Source: JANRKB01 sp033763695 (GTDB lineage Bacteria > Planctomycetota > Phycisphaerae > Phycisphaerales > UBA1924). From it: a stretch of DNA of 64,000 nt. Shown one piece after another: positions 9,018 through 18,192 of this stretch. Both the position numbers and the translations under genes were made by a program. The notes beneath the pieces were generated by a model. That model saw only the letters and a list, made by a program, of their open reading frames with translations, searched no databases and was not told the DNA's origin. How positions within the stretch are numbered: the first letter of the stretch is position 1; every line of letters begins with the position of its first letter. The stretch is from contig JANRKB010000018.1 of assembly GCA_033763695.1 (NCBI GenBank), positions 137,913-201,912 of the forward strand. The letters are read 5' to 3'.

Positions 9018-9413
9018 TCACAACCGCTTCTTGATCGCATCCAGGATCTGGTTCGACCTTGCCTCGTCGCCGAAGTTGCCGATGCGCACGCTCACCTTGG
9101 TCGAGCTGTCGCCTTCCTTGGTCATCTTGATCTTGACGGCTTCATCTTTACCGGTGCGTGCCGCGATCTCCTTTGCGAGCGCGTCGCCGGTCGAGTTCAC
9201 GCCGGTGAAGCCGAGTGCGCCGCATGCCGCAACAGCCGCCGAGTTCACCTCGTCGATCGGTGCGGACAGCGTCGTTTCAACCGCGCCGGACACATACGCG
9301 TAGGTGCCCGCGCCAGCGCCCGCGGCCAGCACCAAGCAGCCCGAGAGTGACGCCATCGTCGCCGCGGCCACCACGCCCAGCCCAGCCACAATCACAACCC
9401 GCTTCGTGAGCAT
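9018..9413 (-). CDS. DUF3568-type lipoprotein
   Basis: A 131-residue protein with a signal peptide ending in the lipobox LSGC, so it should be lipid-anchored facing the periplasm. After a short Ala/Gly linker, VSGAVETTLSAPIDEVNSA leads into the compact alpha/beta domain seen in DUF3568 proteins, closing with VSVRIGNFGDEARSNQIL. The function of this family is not known. It begins 5 bp after the acetyl-CoA synthetase stop on the same strand, so the two may share a transcript, with the lipoprotein downstream. Confidence 0.8.
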   Translation of the reverse strand: MLTKRVVIVAGLGVVAAATMASLSGCLVLAAGAGAGTYAYVSGAVETTLSAPIDEVNSAAVAACGALGFTGVNSTGDALAKEIAARTGKDEAVKIKMTKEGDSSTKVSVRIGNFGDEARSNQILDAIKKRL

Positions 9414-9418
9414 CGCGA

Positions 9419-11545
9419 CTACTCCTCATCGTCACGCAGGCGTGCCACCACGCTGAAATCTTCCAGCGTGGTCGTATCCTGCGTGATCTTCTCCACACCC
9501 GCGGCCACATCCCGCAGCAGACGCCGCATGATCTTGCCCGAGCGCGTCTTTGGCAGCGACTCGGTGAATCGAATCTTGTCCGGCTTGGCGAGCGCGCCCA
9601 CTTCCTTCGCCACGTGCGCGCTCAACTCAGCACGCAGCGCATCGTCGGGCTGACGGCCCGGATGCGTCGGTGCCCAGTTGCCGCGCAATGTGACGAACGC
9701 GCAGATCGCGTTGCCCTTGATCTCGTGTGGATAGCCGACGACCGCGGCCTCGGCCACGGCCGGATGCGACACGAGCGCAGACTCCACTTCCATGGTGCCC
9801 AGCAGGTGGCCCGACACCTTGATCACGTCGTCGATGCGACCCTGGATCCAGAAGTAGCCGTGCTCGTCGCGGCGTGCGCCGTCGGCCGAGAAGTAGTACG
9901 GCACACCGGTCTTGGGGTCCTTGACGCGACCCCAGTAGTTGCTCACGAAGCGATCGCGATTGCCGTAGACGCCGCGCAGCATGCCCGGCCACGGCTTGCG
10001 AATCACAAACAAGCCGCCCTTGTTCGCGGGCAGTTCCTGACCCTGCTCATTCACGATTGCCGCGTCGATGCCGAGCATCGGCAGCGTGCAGCTGCCGGGC
10101 TTGGTCGCGATCGCGCCGGGCAGAGGCGTACACACGTGTCCGCCGGTCTCGGTCTGCCAATAGGTATCGACGATCGGGCAGCGCTTGCCGCCGATCTGCT
10201 CGTGATACCAGATCCACGCTTCGGGATTGATCGGCTCGCCGACGGTGCCGAGCACGCGCAGGCTCGACATGTCGTGCTTGGCGGGCCAGTCGTTGCCCCA
10301 CTTCATGAAGGTGCGGATGGCAGTCGGCGCGGTGTAGAACTGCGTGACCTTGTGGCGTTCGATGATGTCCCAGAAGCGATCGTTCTGCGGGAAGTTCGGC
10401 GCGCCTTCATAGAGCAGCGTCGGCACGCGATTCATCAGGATGCCGTAGAGCACGTAGGAGTGCCCCGTCACCCAGCCGATGTCCGCGGAGCACCAGAACA
10501 TCTGCCCCGTGCCTGGCTGGAGGTTGAACGTCAGCCGCGCCGTCATATTCACATAGGTGAGATAGCCGCCGGTCGTGTGAAGGATGCCCTTGGGCTTGCC
10601 GGTCGAACCGCTGGTGTAGAGGAGGAACAGCATGTCCTCGCTGTCCATCGATTCGCACGGACAAGCGTCGGAGGCCGCGGGGACGACGTCATGCCACCAG
10701 TGGAAGTGCGTCCCCTTGTTGATCTCCGGCGGACGCTCGCCCGTCACAAACCGTGCGCTTGGCGGCTCATGGCCGGTGCGCTTCAGCACGAGCACGTGAT
10801 TCACGATGTGCCCGTGATTCGCGAGCTGGCGGCACGCTTCCTCGACATTCTTCTGCAGCGGCACCACATCACCGCGACGATACCCGCCGTCGGCGGTGAT
10901 GATCACCTTGCTGTGCGCGTCCGCGGCACGCTCGCTGATGGCGTGCGGCGCGAAGCCGCCGAAGATCACAGAGTGGGCCGCACCGATGCGCGCGCACGCG
11001 AGCATGGCGATCGCCAACTCGGGCACCATCGGCATGTAGATCGTCACCACGTCGCCCTTCTTCACGCCCATGCTCTTGAGCGTGTTGGCGACGCGGCTCG
11101 TCTCCACCTGCAGTTCGCGATACGTCACGCGCCGAATCTCGGGCTCGCTCGCATACTTCGAACCCGGCGTCGGGTGGCTGGTGCGCGGCGCGACCGGCTC
11201 GCCTTCCCAAACGATCGCGATCTCGTCACCATGCCCGGCCTGCACATGCCGATCGACGCAGTTGTAGCAGGCGTTGAGTTGGCCGCCCACGAACCACTTG
11301 GCGTCGGGCGCTTCCCACTCCAGCACATGCGACCACGGCTTGAACCACGCCAGCCGCGCCGCCTCCTCGGACCAGAACCCCTCGGGGTCGATCACCGACT
11401 GGCGATGGATCTGAAGGTACTTCTCAAGCCCCTCGATGTGCCAATGGTCGAAACCGACGGCATGCGGCGGCGGCGGCGGGAACAGCCGCGCCTCTTGCAG
11501 CGTGGATTCGATGTTGTCCTGTCCGTCGTGCCCACTCGTCGTCAT
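9419..11545 (-). CDS. acs: Acetyl-CoA synthetase
   Basis: AMP-forming acetate-CoA ligase converting acetate, ATP and CoA to acetyl-CoA in the cytoplasm. Diagnostic motifs: YTSGSTGKPKG (residues 310-320, ATP binding), YWQTETGGH (adenylate), GRIDDVIKVSGH (hinge and CoA site), and TRSGK with Lys671, the position acetylated by Pat-type enzymes in other bacteria. The early signature KWFVGGQLNACYNCVDRH is also present. At 708 residues it has a modest N-terminal extension over the usual 650 or so. The start ATG at 11545 is the first in frame. The downstream lipoprotein gene follows immediately. Confidence 0.96.
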   Translation of the reverse strand: MTTSGHDGQDNIESTLQEARLFPPPPPHAVGFDHWHIEGLEKYLQIHRQSVIDPEGFWSEEAARLAWFKPWSHVLEWEAPDAKWFVGGQLNACYNCVDRHVQAGHGDEIAIVWEGEPVAPRTSHPTPGSKYASEPEIRRVTYRELQVETSRVANTLKSMGVKKGDVVTIYMPMVPELAIAMLACARIGAAHSVIFGGFAPHAISERAADAHSKVIITADGGYRRGDVVPLQKNVEEACRQLANHGHIVNHVLVLKRTGHEPPSARFVTGERPPEINKGTHFHWWHDVVPAASDACPCESMDSEDMLFLLYTSGSTGKPKGILHTTGGYLTYVNMTARLTFNLQPGTGQMFWCSADIGWVTGHSYVLYGILMNRVPTLLYEGAPNFPQNDRFWDIIERHKVTQFYTAPTAIRTFMKWGNDWPAKHDMSSLRVLGTVGEPINPEAWIWYHEQIGGKRCPIVDTYWQTETGGHVCTPLPGAIATKPGSCTLPMLGIDAAIVNEQGQELPANKGGLFVIRKPWPGMLRGVYGNRDRFVSNYWGRVKDPKTGVPYYFSADGARRDEHGYFWIQGRIDDVIKVSGHLLGTMEVESALVSHPAVAEAAVVGYPHEIKGNAICAFVTLRGNWAPTHPGRQPDDALRAELSAHVAKEVGALAKPDKIRFTESLPKTRSGKIMRRLLRDVAAGVEKITQDTTTLEDFSVVARLRDDEE

Positions 11546-11682
11546 TCGTCACAGCTCCGTGGTGAACCCGGCGCGGCACAGTGATCGCGCTCGCCGGACG
11601 GGCAGTGTACCCAAAGCCGCGCGAAAACAAAGCGTCAACGACGCGATGCGCCGGACCGATGAAACTCTGTGAAATTAGCCGC

Positions 11683-13272
11683 TCAACGATCCTGGGCAGG
11701 CTCGCGATTCACCACTTCGGGACGCTGCTCGCTGGGCGAGACGATGCCGTCAAAGCCCAGATTGCCGCGCCACGGCGGGCTGTCGTTCCACGGCCCCAAG
11801 TCGACACCGCGCGGTGCCGTGATCGTCGGCACGGGGAGAATCCCCTGCATGATCGGGTTCCAGTTCGTGCGGATCTCCGGCCCCAAGACCGCGGGATCAT
11901 CGGCGTACGAACTCTGGCACGGCGTATAGCCCAGGAAGCCCCACAGCATCAGAGCGTCCGCCCCGTAGAGCCACGGCTGGCGAATCCCCTGGCTCAGGTT
12001 CGTGCCACGCAAGAACCGCAGCGCAGGCCGGGCGCACGGCGATGGGTCGATGCAGCTCACCGCCGAGTCGTGGTAGTGCCACCAGACAAACGGCATGATC
12101 TTCTGACCAGAACGCCCCCAGAGTGATCGAATGCGACTGCACTCGTTCACCACCGACTGATACCACTGGTCATTCTCCGCTGGCGTGTTGTTCGCATTCG
12201 GGCACAGCGGCGGATCGTTCACCACGTCAGTCGTCGAGTAGTACTTGGCATACATCGACGGATACAGAGCGTCGACCGACGCCCAGATCGACGCAAGTGT
12301 GTCGTTGTCGGCCTGCTGACCGCTGAACAGGTTGGTGTACCAGGCGATCGGCATGTTGTAGAAGCCGAACTTTGCCTTGGGCCGCTGGAGCCGCGCGTTG
12401 TTCACCGTCTGCACGAAGTAGTCAATCGCAAATAGGTTGTACGAGCGCTTGCACAGGTCAAACTGCTGCAACGCATTCAGATCCGCCCACTTGAGCTTGC
12501 CGAGCGGCGGCACATAGCCGACCAGTGTCAGGAATGCGGGATCCCACGCATTCGCGTGGATCTTCGACAGCATGTCGTACCACTTGGTGACCTGGGCCGT
12601 CAGCAGCGGGCTGCCGTCGGCGATGCGCTGCAGCCCGTCCCACGAGGGGTACACACGCTCAAAGTCGAGCGCCACCGCGCCCGCGAAGTTCGGGTTCTCG
12701 ACGACATTTCCAAGCACGCCGCGCACATTGGCGGCGTGGGCCGTCATCCAGTTGCTGTAGTTCTGCTGCCAGTTCGTGTACGTGCCGTTGGCTGCCAACC
12801 CCGGGTCGCGCAACATCACGTGCACGCCCTCGTCGACCATCACGTCGTCGGCGGTCGTCGTCGTGCCCTTGGTGTCAAACAGCCAGAGCGCCTTGCTGAA
12901 CTGCTGCGCGTAAAGGATGAAGCAGTCGCGACGGACGGGCGTGTCGCCCAAGTCCGTCTCGGTGTCCATGTCGTTGCGTCCGGCCTCACGCGACGTGACC
13001 ATCCAGTAGAACCAGAAGTTCACGTTGCCCTTGGCCTGAATGAACGTGTCGAAATCGGAGAAGTCGATCGCGGTATCGGAGTTCAGGTCCGAGCGCGTCT
13101 CCCCATCGATGAAATCAACGACGAAGTCGTCGAAGTCCTCGAAGGTGATGAACCCGTCTCGGTTGTAGTCCACCTGCGCGGCCGCATGCCCGGCGCAGAA
13201 CAACGTCGCAACCGCCGCGACGATCGCGGGCATCAAACGTCTCGATGCTCCCGCCTTGAGAGCACGAACCAT
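11683..13272 (-). CDS. Secreted dockerin-bearing protein with GH56 (hyaluronidase)-like motifs
   Basis: A 529-residue exported protein. ATG at 13272 was chosen because GGAGG sits 9 nt upstream; the in-frame ATG at 13281 directly abuts the GGAGG. A signal peptide ends near AGHAAAQ. Two EF-hand-like dockerin loops follow (DYNRDGFITFED at 35-46, DLNSDTAIDFSD at 62-73), unusually at the N-terminus. The rest carries, in the order seen in animal and venom GH56 hyaluronidases, ALDFE (Asp203, Glu205; family motif D-W-E), FGFYNMP (302-308), ALYPSMY (335-341), a MPFVWWHYHD stretch and GADALMLWG (437-445). I infer a TIM-barrel glycosidase acting outside the cell. Substrate unknown; the assignment rests on motifs, not alignment. 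Confidence 0.62.
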   Translation of the reverse strand: MVRALKAGASRRLMPAIVAAVATLFCAGHAAAQVDYNRDGFITFEDFDDFVVDFIDGETRSDLNSDTAIDFSDFDTFIQAKGNVNFWFYWMVTSREAGRNDMDTETDLGDTPVRRDCFILYAQQFSKALWLFDTKGTTTTADDVMVDEGVHVMLRDPGLAANGTYTNWQQNYSNWMTAHAANVRGVLGNVVENPNFAGAVALDFERVYPSWDGLQRIADGSPLLTAQVTKWYDMLSKIHANAWDPAFLTLVGYVPPLGKLKWADLNALQQFDLCKRSYNLFAIDYFVQTVNNARLQRPKAKFGFYNMPIAWYTNLFSGQQADNDTLASIWASVDALYPSMYAKYYSTTDVVNDPPLCPNANNTPAENDQWYQSVVNECSRIRSLWGRSGQKIMPFVWWHYHDSAVSCIDPSPCARPALRFLRGTNLSQGIRQPWLYGADALMLWGFLGYTPCQSSYADDPAVLGPEIRTNWNPIMQGILPVPTITAPRGVDLGPWNDSPPWRGNLGFDGIVSPSEQRPEVVNREPAQDR

Positions 13273-13639
13273 GAACCGCATCCTCCGTGCGAAGCCGTCA
13301 CGTGCGCAACGTGACGATTCCGCCTTCACGGATCTCGCGACCCCTCGGCCGCGTCTGGACGGAAGCGCCGACGTTCATGGTCAGCCCACCGACACCACAG
13401 CACCTCCGCGTGACGGGCGCGATCCGGTCACGCGTGCTTCACTGTCGATACCCCAGAAACCCCCGGGGCACCCAATCCAGATAGACGAAACGCACGATTC
13501 TGGATACATATTCCAGAAGACTTTGCGAAAAATACTCGGACGTCGCCGCCTTGTCGATCGAATTCCGGCGGAATGTGCGCATGCGACCCCAATTCCCTGA
13601 TTTTTTGGGGTACGCAATCACGCAATAGTATGGATTTCG
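13273..13639. other. Gene-free interval between the pilus operon end and the dockerin gene
   Basis: About 370 bp with no credible gene. It should contain the promoter of the dockerin/GH56-like gene (minus strand) and the 3-prime end of the pil operon transcript. It is less GC-rich towards 13480-13640 than its surroundings and contains the perfect inverted repeat listed separately. Confidence 0.5.
13498..13518. promoter_or_regulatory. Perfect inverted repeat TTCTGGA-N7-TCCAGAA
   Basis: Arms at 13498-13504 and 13512-13518 are exact reverse complements with the spacer TACATAT. It lies about 225 bp upstream of the dockerin/GH56-like start and about 120 bp beyond the pilB stop, with no T-run on either side. 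An operator is more likely than a terminator; no regulator is indicated. Confidence 0.35.
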
Positions 13640-15793
13640 TTAGTGGCTCGCCTCGGTCACACGGACGATTTCTTGAACCGTCGTCAGCCCCTTGCGGACC
13701 TTCTTCATGCCGTCGTTGCGCAGCGTCACCATGCCGCGCTCGATGCACATGCGCCGGAACTCGGCCACGTTGGGGTTTCGCGCGATGATGTCGCGAAGCT
13801 GGTCATCGATCGTGAGCAGTTCATAGATACCCACGCGGCCCGAGTACCCGCTCTTGCGGCAGCGATCGCACCCCTTGGCGACCCACATCTTGTCCGTCGC
13901 CATGCCCTGCAGTTCGAGGAACTCCTTCATCTCTTCCGAAGGCGCTTCCTCGGCCTTGCAGTGCGTGCACAGTCGACGCACCAGTCGCTGAGCGAGCACG
14001 GCATTCACGGCCGCACCCACCAGGAACGGCTCCAGACCGATGTTCACCAGTCGCGTCACCGACGACGGCGCGTCGTTGGTGTGCAGCGTGCTGAGCACCA
14101 AGTGGCCCGTGAGCGCGGCCTGCACGGCGATGTGCGCCGTCTCATGGTCGCGGATTTCGCCCAGCATGATCACGTCGGGGTCCTGACGCAGCAGCGCGCG
14201 CAGGGCGGCCGCGAAGGTCATGCCGATCTTCTCGTGCATCTGGCTCTGCGTGATGCCGTCGAGGTGATACTCGACCGGGTCCTCGACCGTGCACACGTTC
14301 ATCGAGTTCTTGTCGATCTTGCGCAGCGAGGCGTACAGCGTGGTCGTCTTACCCGAACCGGTCGGACCGGTCACGAGGATGATGCCGTGCGGCGCATCGA
14401 CCTGATTGCGCCAGATCTTGTACGTGTCCTCATCGAAGCCGAGCTGCTCGAGTTCGACGTTGATCGACTTGGTGTCGAGGATACGCATGACGGTTTTTTC
14501 GCCATACGTGTTCGGCAGCGTCGACATACGCAGGTCGAGCTTGCGACCCTGCACCTGGCAACGAATGCGCCCGTCCTGCGGCAGGCGGCGCTCCGAAATG
14601 TCCAGGTTCGCCATGATCTTCAGGCGGCTGGTAATCGCGGCGGACATGCTGCCCGGCGGATTCATCATCTCGTAGAGCTCGCCGTCGATGCGGAAGCGCA
14701 CCTTGAGCTTCTTCTCGGCAGGTTCGATGTGGATATCGCTCGCGCCTTCCTTCACGGCCTGCTGGATGATGTGGTTGACGTACTTGATGACGGGCGAGTC
14801 GTTCGCCGCCGTCTCAAGATCCACCGCCTCGGCGGACTTCTTCTCAACCTGGACGTCGCCTTCCTGCACCTCGGCCAAGAGCTGCGAGACGTCGACTTCG
14901 GGCTCGTTGGTGACGCCGACGATCTCAAGCGCGCCCTTCACGTCGAAACTCGTGACGAGCACGATCTTGACGCCCGCGACACCCAGCCGCTCGCGCATCT
15001 GATCGACGAGGAACACGTCCTCGGTGCGCGTCGCGCCGACGACCGCGCGCTGACCTTCCATCCGCAGCGGCACGACCATGTGCAGCTTGCAGAAGTCCGG
15101 GCCCAGCCGCTGGAGCATCTGGCCGTCGAAACCGCCCTCGGTGCCCTTGTTCAGATCGACTCGCTCGAATGGAACGCCGAGGATCTGCGCCTGCGCGGCC
15201 TGCACCGCCGCCTCATCGACGCCCTGCTCGATGAGCACGTCGCCGAGCTTGCGATCCGGCGACTGCTTCAGGATCTGCTTGGCAATCGTCAGCTTTTCTT
15301 CGTTCACCGCACCCGACGCGAGCAGCATCTGGCCCAGTTCTGACGAGCTTGCGCCCGTTTCCTCGGCCTGATACAGCTCCGAGAGGGCCGAGCCGACACC
15401 CGCCGTTGACCCGCCGCCGCGTCCTTGATTACCCGGCATCGCAGGAACTGGCGCGAACGCTGCAGCACTCGAATCAACCCGACGCCGCACCGACTGCGCC
15501 TTGTCCGCATCCGGCGCGGGCGCGGCAGGCACATCCTCAGCCTTCAGAATCTCCGTTGATTCAATCGCGGGTGCGACGGCCACCGGAATGAACGGATGCA
15601 GCGGCGCAGGGCGCGACCCGGGCGTCACATCGCCGCCCGAGCGCGCGGGCGCGCCGACCGACTCTGAAGCAGGCCGCGGACTCGCGCCGGTGCCGGGTTG
15701 CGCGGCACCCTTGTTCGCTTGGCTCGGCGGGCCCGGCTTCTTGCCGTCCACACCCAGTTCGCTCAAGATGTCGTCGATGTTGTACTTCGCCAC
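13640..15793 (-). CDS. pilB: Type IV pilus / type II secretion extension ATPase
   Basis: Hexameric secretion ATPase that powers pilus assembly from the cytoplasmic face. The 717 residues show: a Pro/Ala-rich low-complexity linker (about 20-140), the N-terminal GspE/MshEN-type domain (about 145-300), and the ATPase core with Walker A GPTGSGKT at 476-483, the Asp box and a VMLGEIRDHETA Walker B. The C-terminal zinc element CTHC...CDRC is present. The start MAKYNIDDILSELG is the first in frame. It is the last gene of a pilM-N-O-P-like-B set on the minus strand. PilC and pilin genes are not in this window, so PilB versus GspE naming rests on the pilMNO context. Confidence 0.9.
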   Translation of the reverse strand: MAKYNIDDILSELGVDGKKPGPPSQANKGAAQPGTGASPRPASESVGAPARSGGDVTPGSRPAPLHPFIPVAVAPAIESTEILKAEDVPAAPAPDADKAQSVRRRVDSSAAAFAPVPAMPGNQGRGGGSTAGVGSALSELYQAEETGASSSELGQMLLASGAVNEEKLTIAKQILKQSPDRKLGDVLIEQGVDEAAVQAAQAQILGVPFERVDLNKGTEGGFDGQMLQRLGPDFCKLHMVVPLRMEGQRAVVGATRTEDVFLVDQMRERLGVAGVKIVLVTSFDVKGALEIVGVTNEPEVDVSQLLAEVQEGDVQVEKKSAEAVDLETAANDSPVIKYVNHIIQQAVKEGASDIHIEPAEKKLKVRFRIDGELYEMMNPPGSMSAAITSRLKIMANLDISERRLPQDGRIRCQVQGRKLDLRMSTLPNTYGEKTVMRILDTKSINVELEQLGFDEDTYKIWRNQVDAPHGIILVTGPTGSGKTTTLYASLRKIDKNSMNVCTVEDPVEYHLDGITQSQMHEKIGMTFAAALRALLRQDPDVIMLGEIRDHETAHIAVQAALTGHLVLSTLHTNDAPSSVTRLVNIGLEPFLVGAAVNAVLAQRLVRRLCTHCKAEEAPSEEMKEFLELQGMATDKMWVAKGCDRCRKSGYSGRVGIYELLTIDDQLRDIIARNPNVAEFRRMCIERGMVTLRNDGMKKVRKGLTTVQEIVRVTEASH

Positions 15794-15841
15794 GCCGATT
15801 CCTGTCTGCGAAAGGGACCTCGCCGCACCAGCACGCGTCGA

Positions 15842-16597
15842 TCATTTGCCCGAGGACTTCTTCGCCGGCTTGCGCGGCGGATCGCTCTTCTTCCGCGGGC
15901 CTTCCGCGTCGTCCATCGACAGGACGTACGACTGGCCCTCGGACTCAAGCTCCACCTCGCGACCCGAGATCGACAGCACCGTGAAGAACCCGGCGATCTT
16001 GTCGCCGACCTTCACCGACTGCTCGTTCACACGCGCCACCGGCACGCGACCGTCGATCACGCTGTGCAGTTGCAGGGTGCTCAATGCCGTGGCGACATCC
16101 GCGGCGTGGCGTTCACGCTCGATGCGGGCCAGTTCGGCCTGCTTCTTCGCTTCGATCTCAGCGCTGTTCGCGTTGGGATCCGTCGGCGACGGTGCCGCGC
16201 CGAGCATGAAGGGGTTCTTCTTGAGACGCTCGCCGGGGATCTGGACCGGCTTTCCGGCCCGCTCCAGATCGTTCATGATCCGCTGATAGCTGGCTGACTT
16301 GGTGGTGCCGGTGTCGGCGGTGAACTCGACTTTGACTTCCTTGAACGTGATGCCCGAGCGCATGCCATACGTCCGCATGCCGTAGAGCATGCCGCCGCTG
16401 ATGACCACCAGCGCGACGATGATCAGATGCTGGGTCTGGCTCTTGCGCCGCGGCCGCGGCACGCCGATCTCACTGCCTTCCGTCGCGCTGCCGCGAAGTC
16501 CGGCAAGAAACGAGCCGCTCGTGGGCGCGGCACTCGGCGCCGCGGAGCCCGAGGGCGCTGCGCCGCCGCCGCTGACTGCGTTGGGGTTCAGGTTCAT
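15842..16597 (-). CDS. PilP/GspC-like inner-membrane pilus assembly protein
   Basis: A 251-residue bitopic protein: a flexible Ala/Ser/Gly-rich N-terminus, one transmembrane segment (HLIIVALVVISGGMLYG, about 61-77), a periplasmic helical and coiled region with IEAKKQAELARIERERHA, and a C-terminal beta-rich domain (VIDGRVPVARVNEQSVKVGD, then VLSISGREVELES) like the HR domains of GspC and PilP. Those proteins link the inner-membrane PilNO complex to the secretin. Its position between pilO and pilB supports that role, though it lacks the lipobox of classical PilP. Start and pilO stop overlap (TGATG), implying translational coupling. Confidence 0.62.
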   Translation of the reverse strand: MNLNPNAVSGGGAAPSGSAAPSAAPTSGSFLAGLRGSATEGSEIGVPRPRRKSQTQHLIIVALVVISGGMLYGMRTYGMRSGITFKEVKVEFTADTGTTKSASYQRIMNDLERAGKPVQIPGERLKKNPFMLGAAPSPTDPNANSAEIEAKKQAELARIERERHAADVATALSTLQLHSVIDGRVPVARVNEQSVKVGDKIAGFFTVLSISGREVELESEGQSYVLSMDDAEGPRKKSDPPRKPAKKSSGK

Positions 16598-17172
16598 CAG
16601 TTGGCCCCCTTGTTGAGAGTCTCATCCTGGAAGTAGATGCTCAGCGTGAAGGACGCTTCCATGTCGCCGTCGGCGTTCTCGTTCTGCGGCCCGGTCAAGA
16701 CCGCCGAACGCTTGATCGTCATGTCCGGGATCCGCGTGATGCGCGGCAACTGCTCCAGCTTCAGCAGGAAGTCGTAGAAGCGATGGAAGTTGCCAACGAT
16801 GTTCATCTCCAGCGGCTGCTCCATGTACAGCGCCGCCTTCACCGGCTTGAGCGACTTGATCGTCGGCGGCTGCAGACCCGCGTCCACCGCGAGGTCCGAC
16901 ACCTGGCGCACGATGCTGTCCAGTTCCTTGTTCGTGGGCAGGCGGGCTTCGATCGTGCGGATGCTGTCCGCGATCTCGGCGTTGGCCTTCTCTAGGTCTG
17001 CCGAGCGGGCCGTCTCTTCACGCAGCTTGTTGAGCATCGACTGCTTGTGCTCGATCTCCTTGCTGGCGCGATCGATCTCGGCGTTCACCGGTCGGAACAC
17101 CAGGAAGTAGCTCGACACCGGCACGGCGACGAGGATGTTGAGCAGCAGCAACTCGCGGAATCCGAACTTCAT
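16597..17172 (-). CDS. pilO: Type IV pilus inner-membrane alignment protein PilO
   Basis: A 191-residue bitopic protein that pairs with PilN in the inner-membrane platform. It has a short cytoplasmic N-terminus, one membrane helix (LLLLNILVAVPVSSYFLVF), a coiled-coil region (residues about 30-75, with EIDRASKEIEHKQSMLNKLR), and a ferredoxin-like periplasmic domain containing MEMNIVG-type strands (seen as PLEMNIVGNFHRFYDFL, a typical PilO stretch). The ATG at 17172 has GAGGAGAAGG upstream; the longer frame to 17193 would place the start inside that ribosome-binding site. It lies in the pilM-N-O order. Confidence 0.82.
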   Translation of the reverse strand: MKFGFRELLLLNILVAVPVSSYFLVFRPVNAEIDRASKEIEHKQSMLNKLREETARSADLEKANAEIADSIRTIEARLPTNKELDSIVRQVSDLAVDAGLQPPTIKSLKPVKAALYMEQPLEMNIVGNFHRFYDFLLKLEQLPRITRIPDMTIKRSAVLTGPQNENADGDMEASFTLSIYFQDETLNKGAN

Positions 17173-17243
17173 CGCCTTCTCCTCGCGGCACATGCCGCGG
17201 CGTGGGTCTTGTTGCGTCGCCTGTCACCGTCTACGCACCGCCG

Positions 17244-18140
17244 TCAGTCGTGCTTCTCAGGCTGCTCGGCGTTCGTCAGCGTCGGCGACGTGCCGGGCTG
17301 CACCGTGCTGGGGTTGATCGTCATCCGGGTGTTGCCCGTCGGCGTCTTCAGCGGCTTGTCGCTCTGCAGCTTCGCGTTCGCCTCGGCCACCTGCGCCGGT
17401 GTCACGGAGCGCGCGTCCGCCCCCGCGGCAATGCCGGCCTGGATCTCAAACTTGCGGAGCTCGACCTGATCGATGTTGGTCACTTGGATGTAGGGCAGTT
17501 CGAGCTTGTCCAGCAGCGAACAAGCCTTGAGCGACGCGAGATAGTCCGAGATGTCGTTGTTCACGCCCGCCACGCCCTGCAGATTCAGCGTGAACTCAAA
17601 GCGCGGCGCACGCACTTCTTCCTTCACCGGCTTGGCATCGCCCTCTTCCTTCTTGGGCTGCTTTGAGCCCGCGAGCGTCTTGACCTTCTTGTCGGGCGTC
17701 GCCTGCGGCTTGGGCGGCTCGATGCGCTTACTCTTGAGGTTCAGCTCCAGCAGCGTCAGATCCGAGGGCATGCGCGTGATCAGCTCGGCAAGCAGCACCG
17801 AACGCGGCACCTTCTCAATCAGCGCGGTGGTGATCTCCGCCTTCTCGAGCATCGCCAAACGCTGCTGCTCGAGTGCCTTGAGCTGCTCGATCTTCTTCGC
17901 CTCGTGCTCGTACTGCGTGCTGATCGCCTGCTGCTGCTCGCGGATTGTCTGCCAACGACGATTGGTCACAAAGAACGCGCCGACCACGCCGAACATCACG
18001 ATGCCGAACAGCGTCAGCGTGATGAAGTTCGTGCGCGTCTCGTTCTTCCGCTGCACGTAGTCCTCGGGGAGGAAACTGCCGCCCGCGGCACGCGCGACGG
18101 CGGCGGGAGCGGGCTGATTGGTGTTGGCGGGCTTGCTCAT
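17244..18140 (-). CDS. pilN: Type IV pilus inner-membrane protein PilN
   Basis: A 298-residue bitopic protein. The N-terminal tail carries FLPEDYVQRK, comparable to the conserved N-terminal INLLP-type tail by which PilN docks onto PilM. A membrane helix follows (FITLTLFGIVMFGVVGAFFV, about 39-58), then a coiled coil (QQQAISTQYEHEAKKIEQLK) and a periplasmic domain split by a Lys/Pro/Glu-rich insert around 145-175. The C-terminal 60 residues are Thr/Pro-rich and probably disordered, which makes it longer than usual PilN proteins (about 180-200 residues). It forms the PilN/PilO heterodimer with the next gene. Confidence 0.75.
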   Translation of the reverse strand: MSKPANTNQPAPAAVARAAGGSFLPEDYVQRKNETRTNFITLTLFGIVMFGVVGAFFVTNRRWQTIREQQQAISTQYEHEAKKIEQLKALEQQRLAMLEKAEITTALIEKVPRSVLLAELITRMPSDLTLLELNLKSKRIEPPKPQATPDKKVKTLAGSKQPKKEEGDAKPVKEEVRAPRFEFTLNLQGVAGVNNDISDYLASLKACSLLDKLELPYIQVTNIDQVELRKFEIQAGIAAGADARSVTPAQVAEANAKLQSDKPLKTPTGNTRMTINPSTVQPGTSPTLTNAEQPEKHD

Positions 18141-18192
18141 GAATCCTCTCCGTGCCGGTCACGCCGGCGTTCGAACGCATCGTCGATCTCGT

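Noticed and set aside
9614..11584. A 656-codon open frame on the plus strand
   Set aside because: It lies opposite acs, is rich in Arg, His and Ala, and has no domain. GC-rich DNA routinely keeps this antisense frame open.
13643..15343. A 566-codon open frame opposite pilB
   Set aside because: Composition (Arg, Leu, His) is that of an antisense shadow; pilB has full motifs on the other strand.
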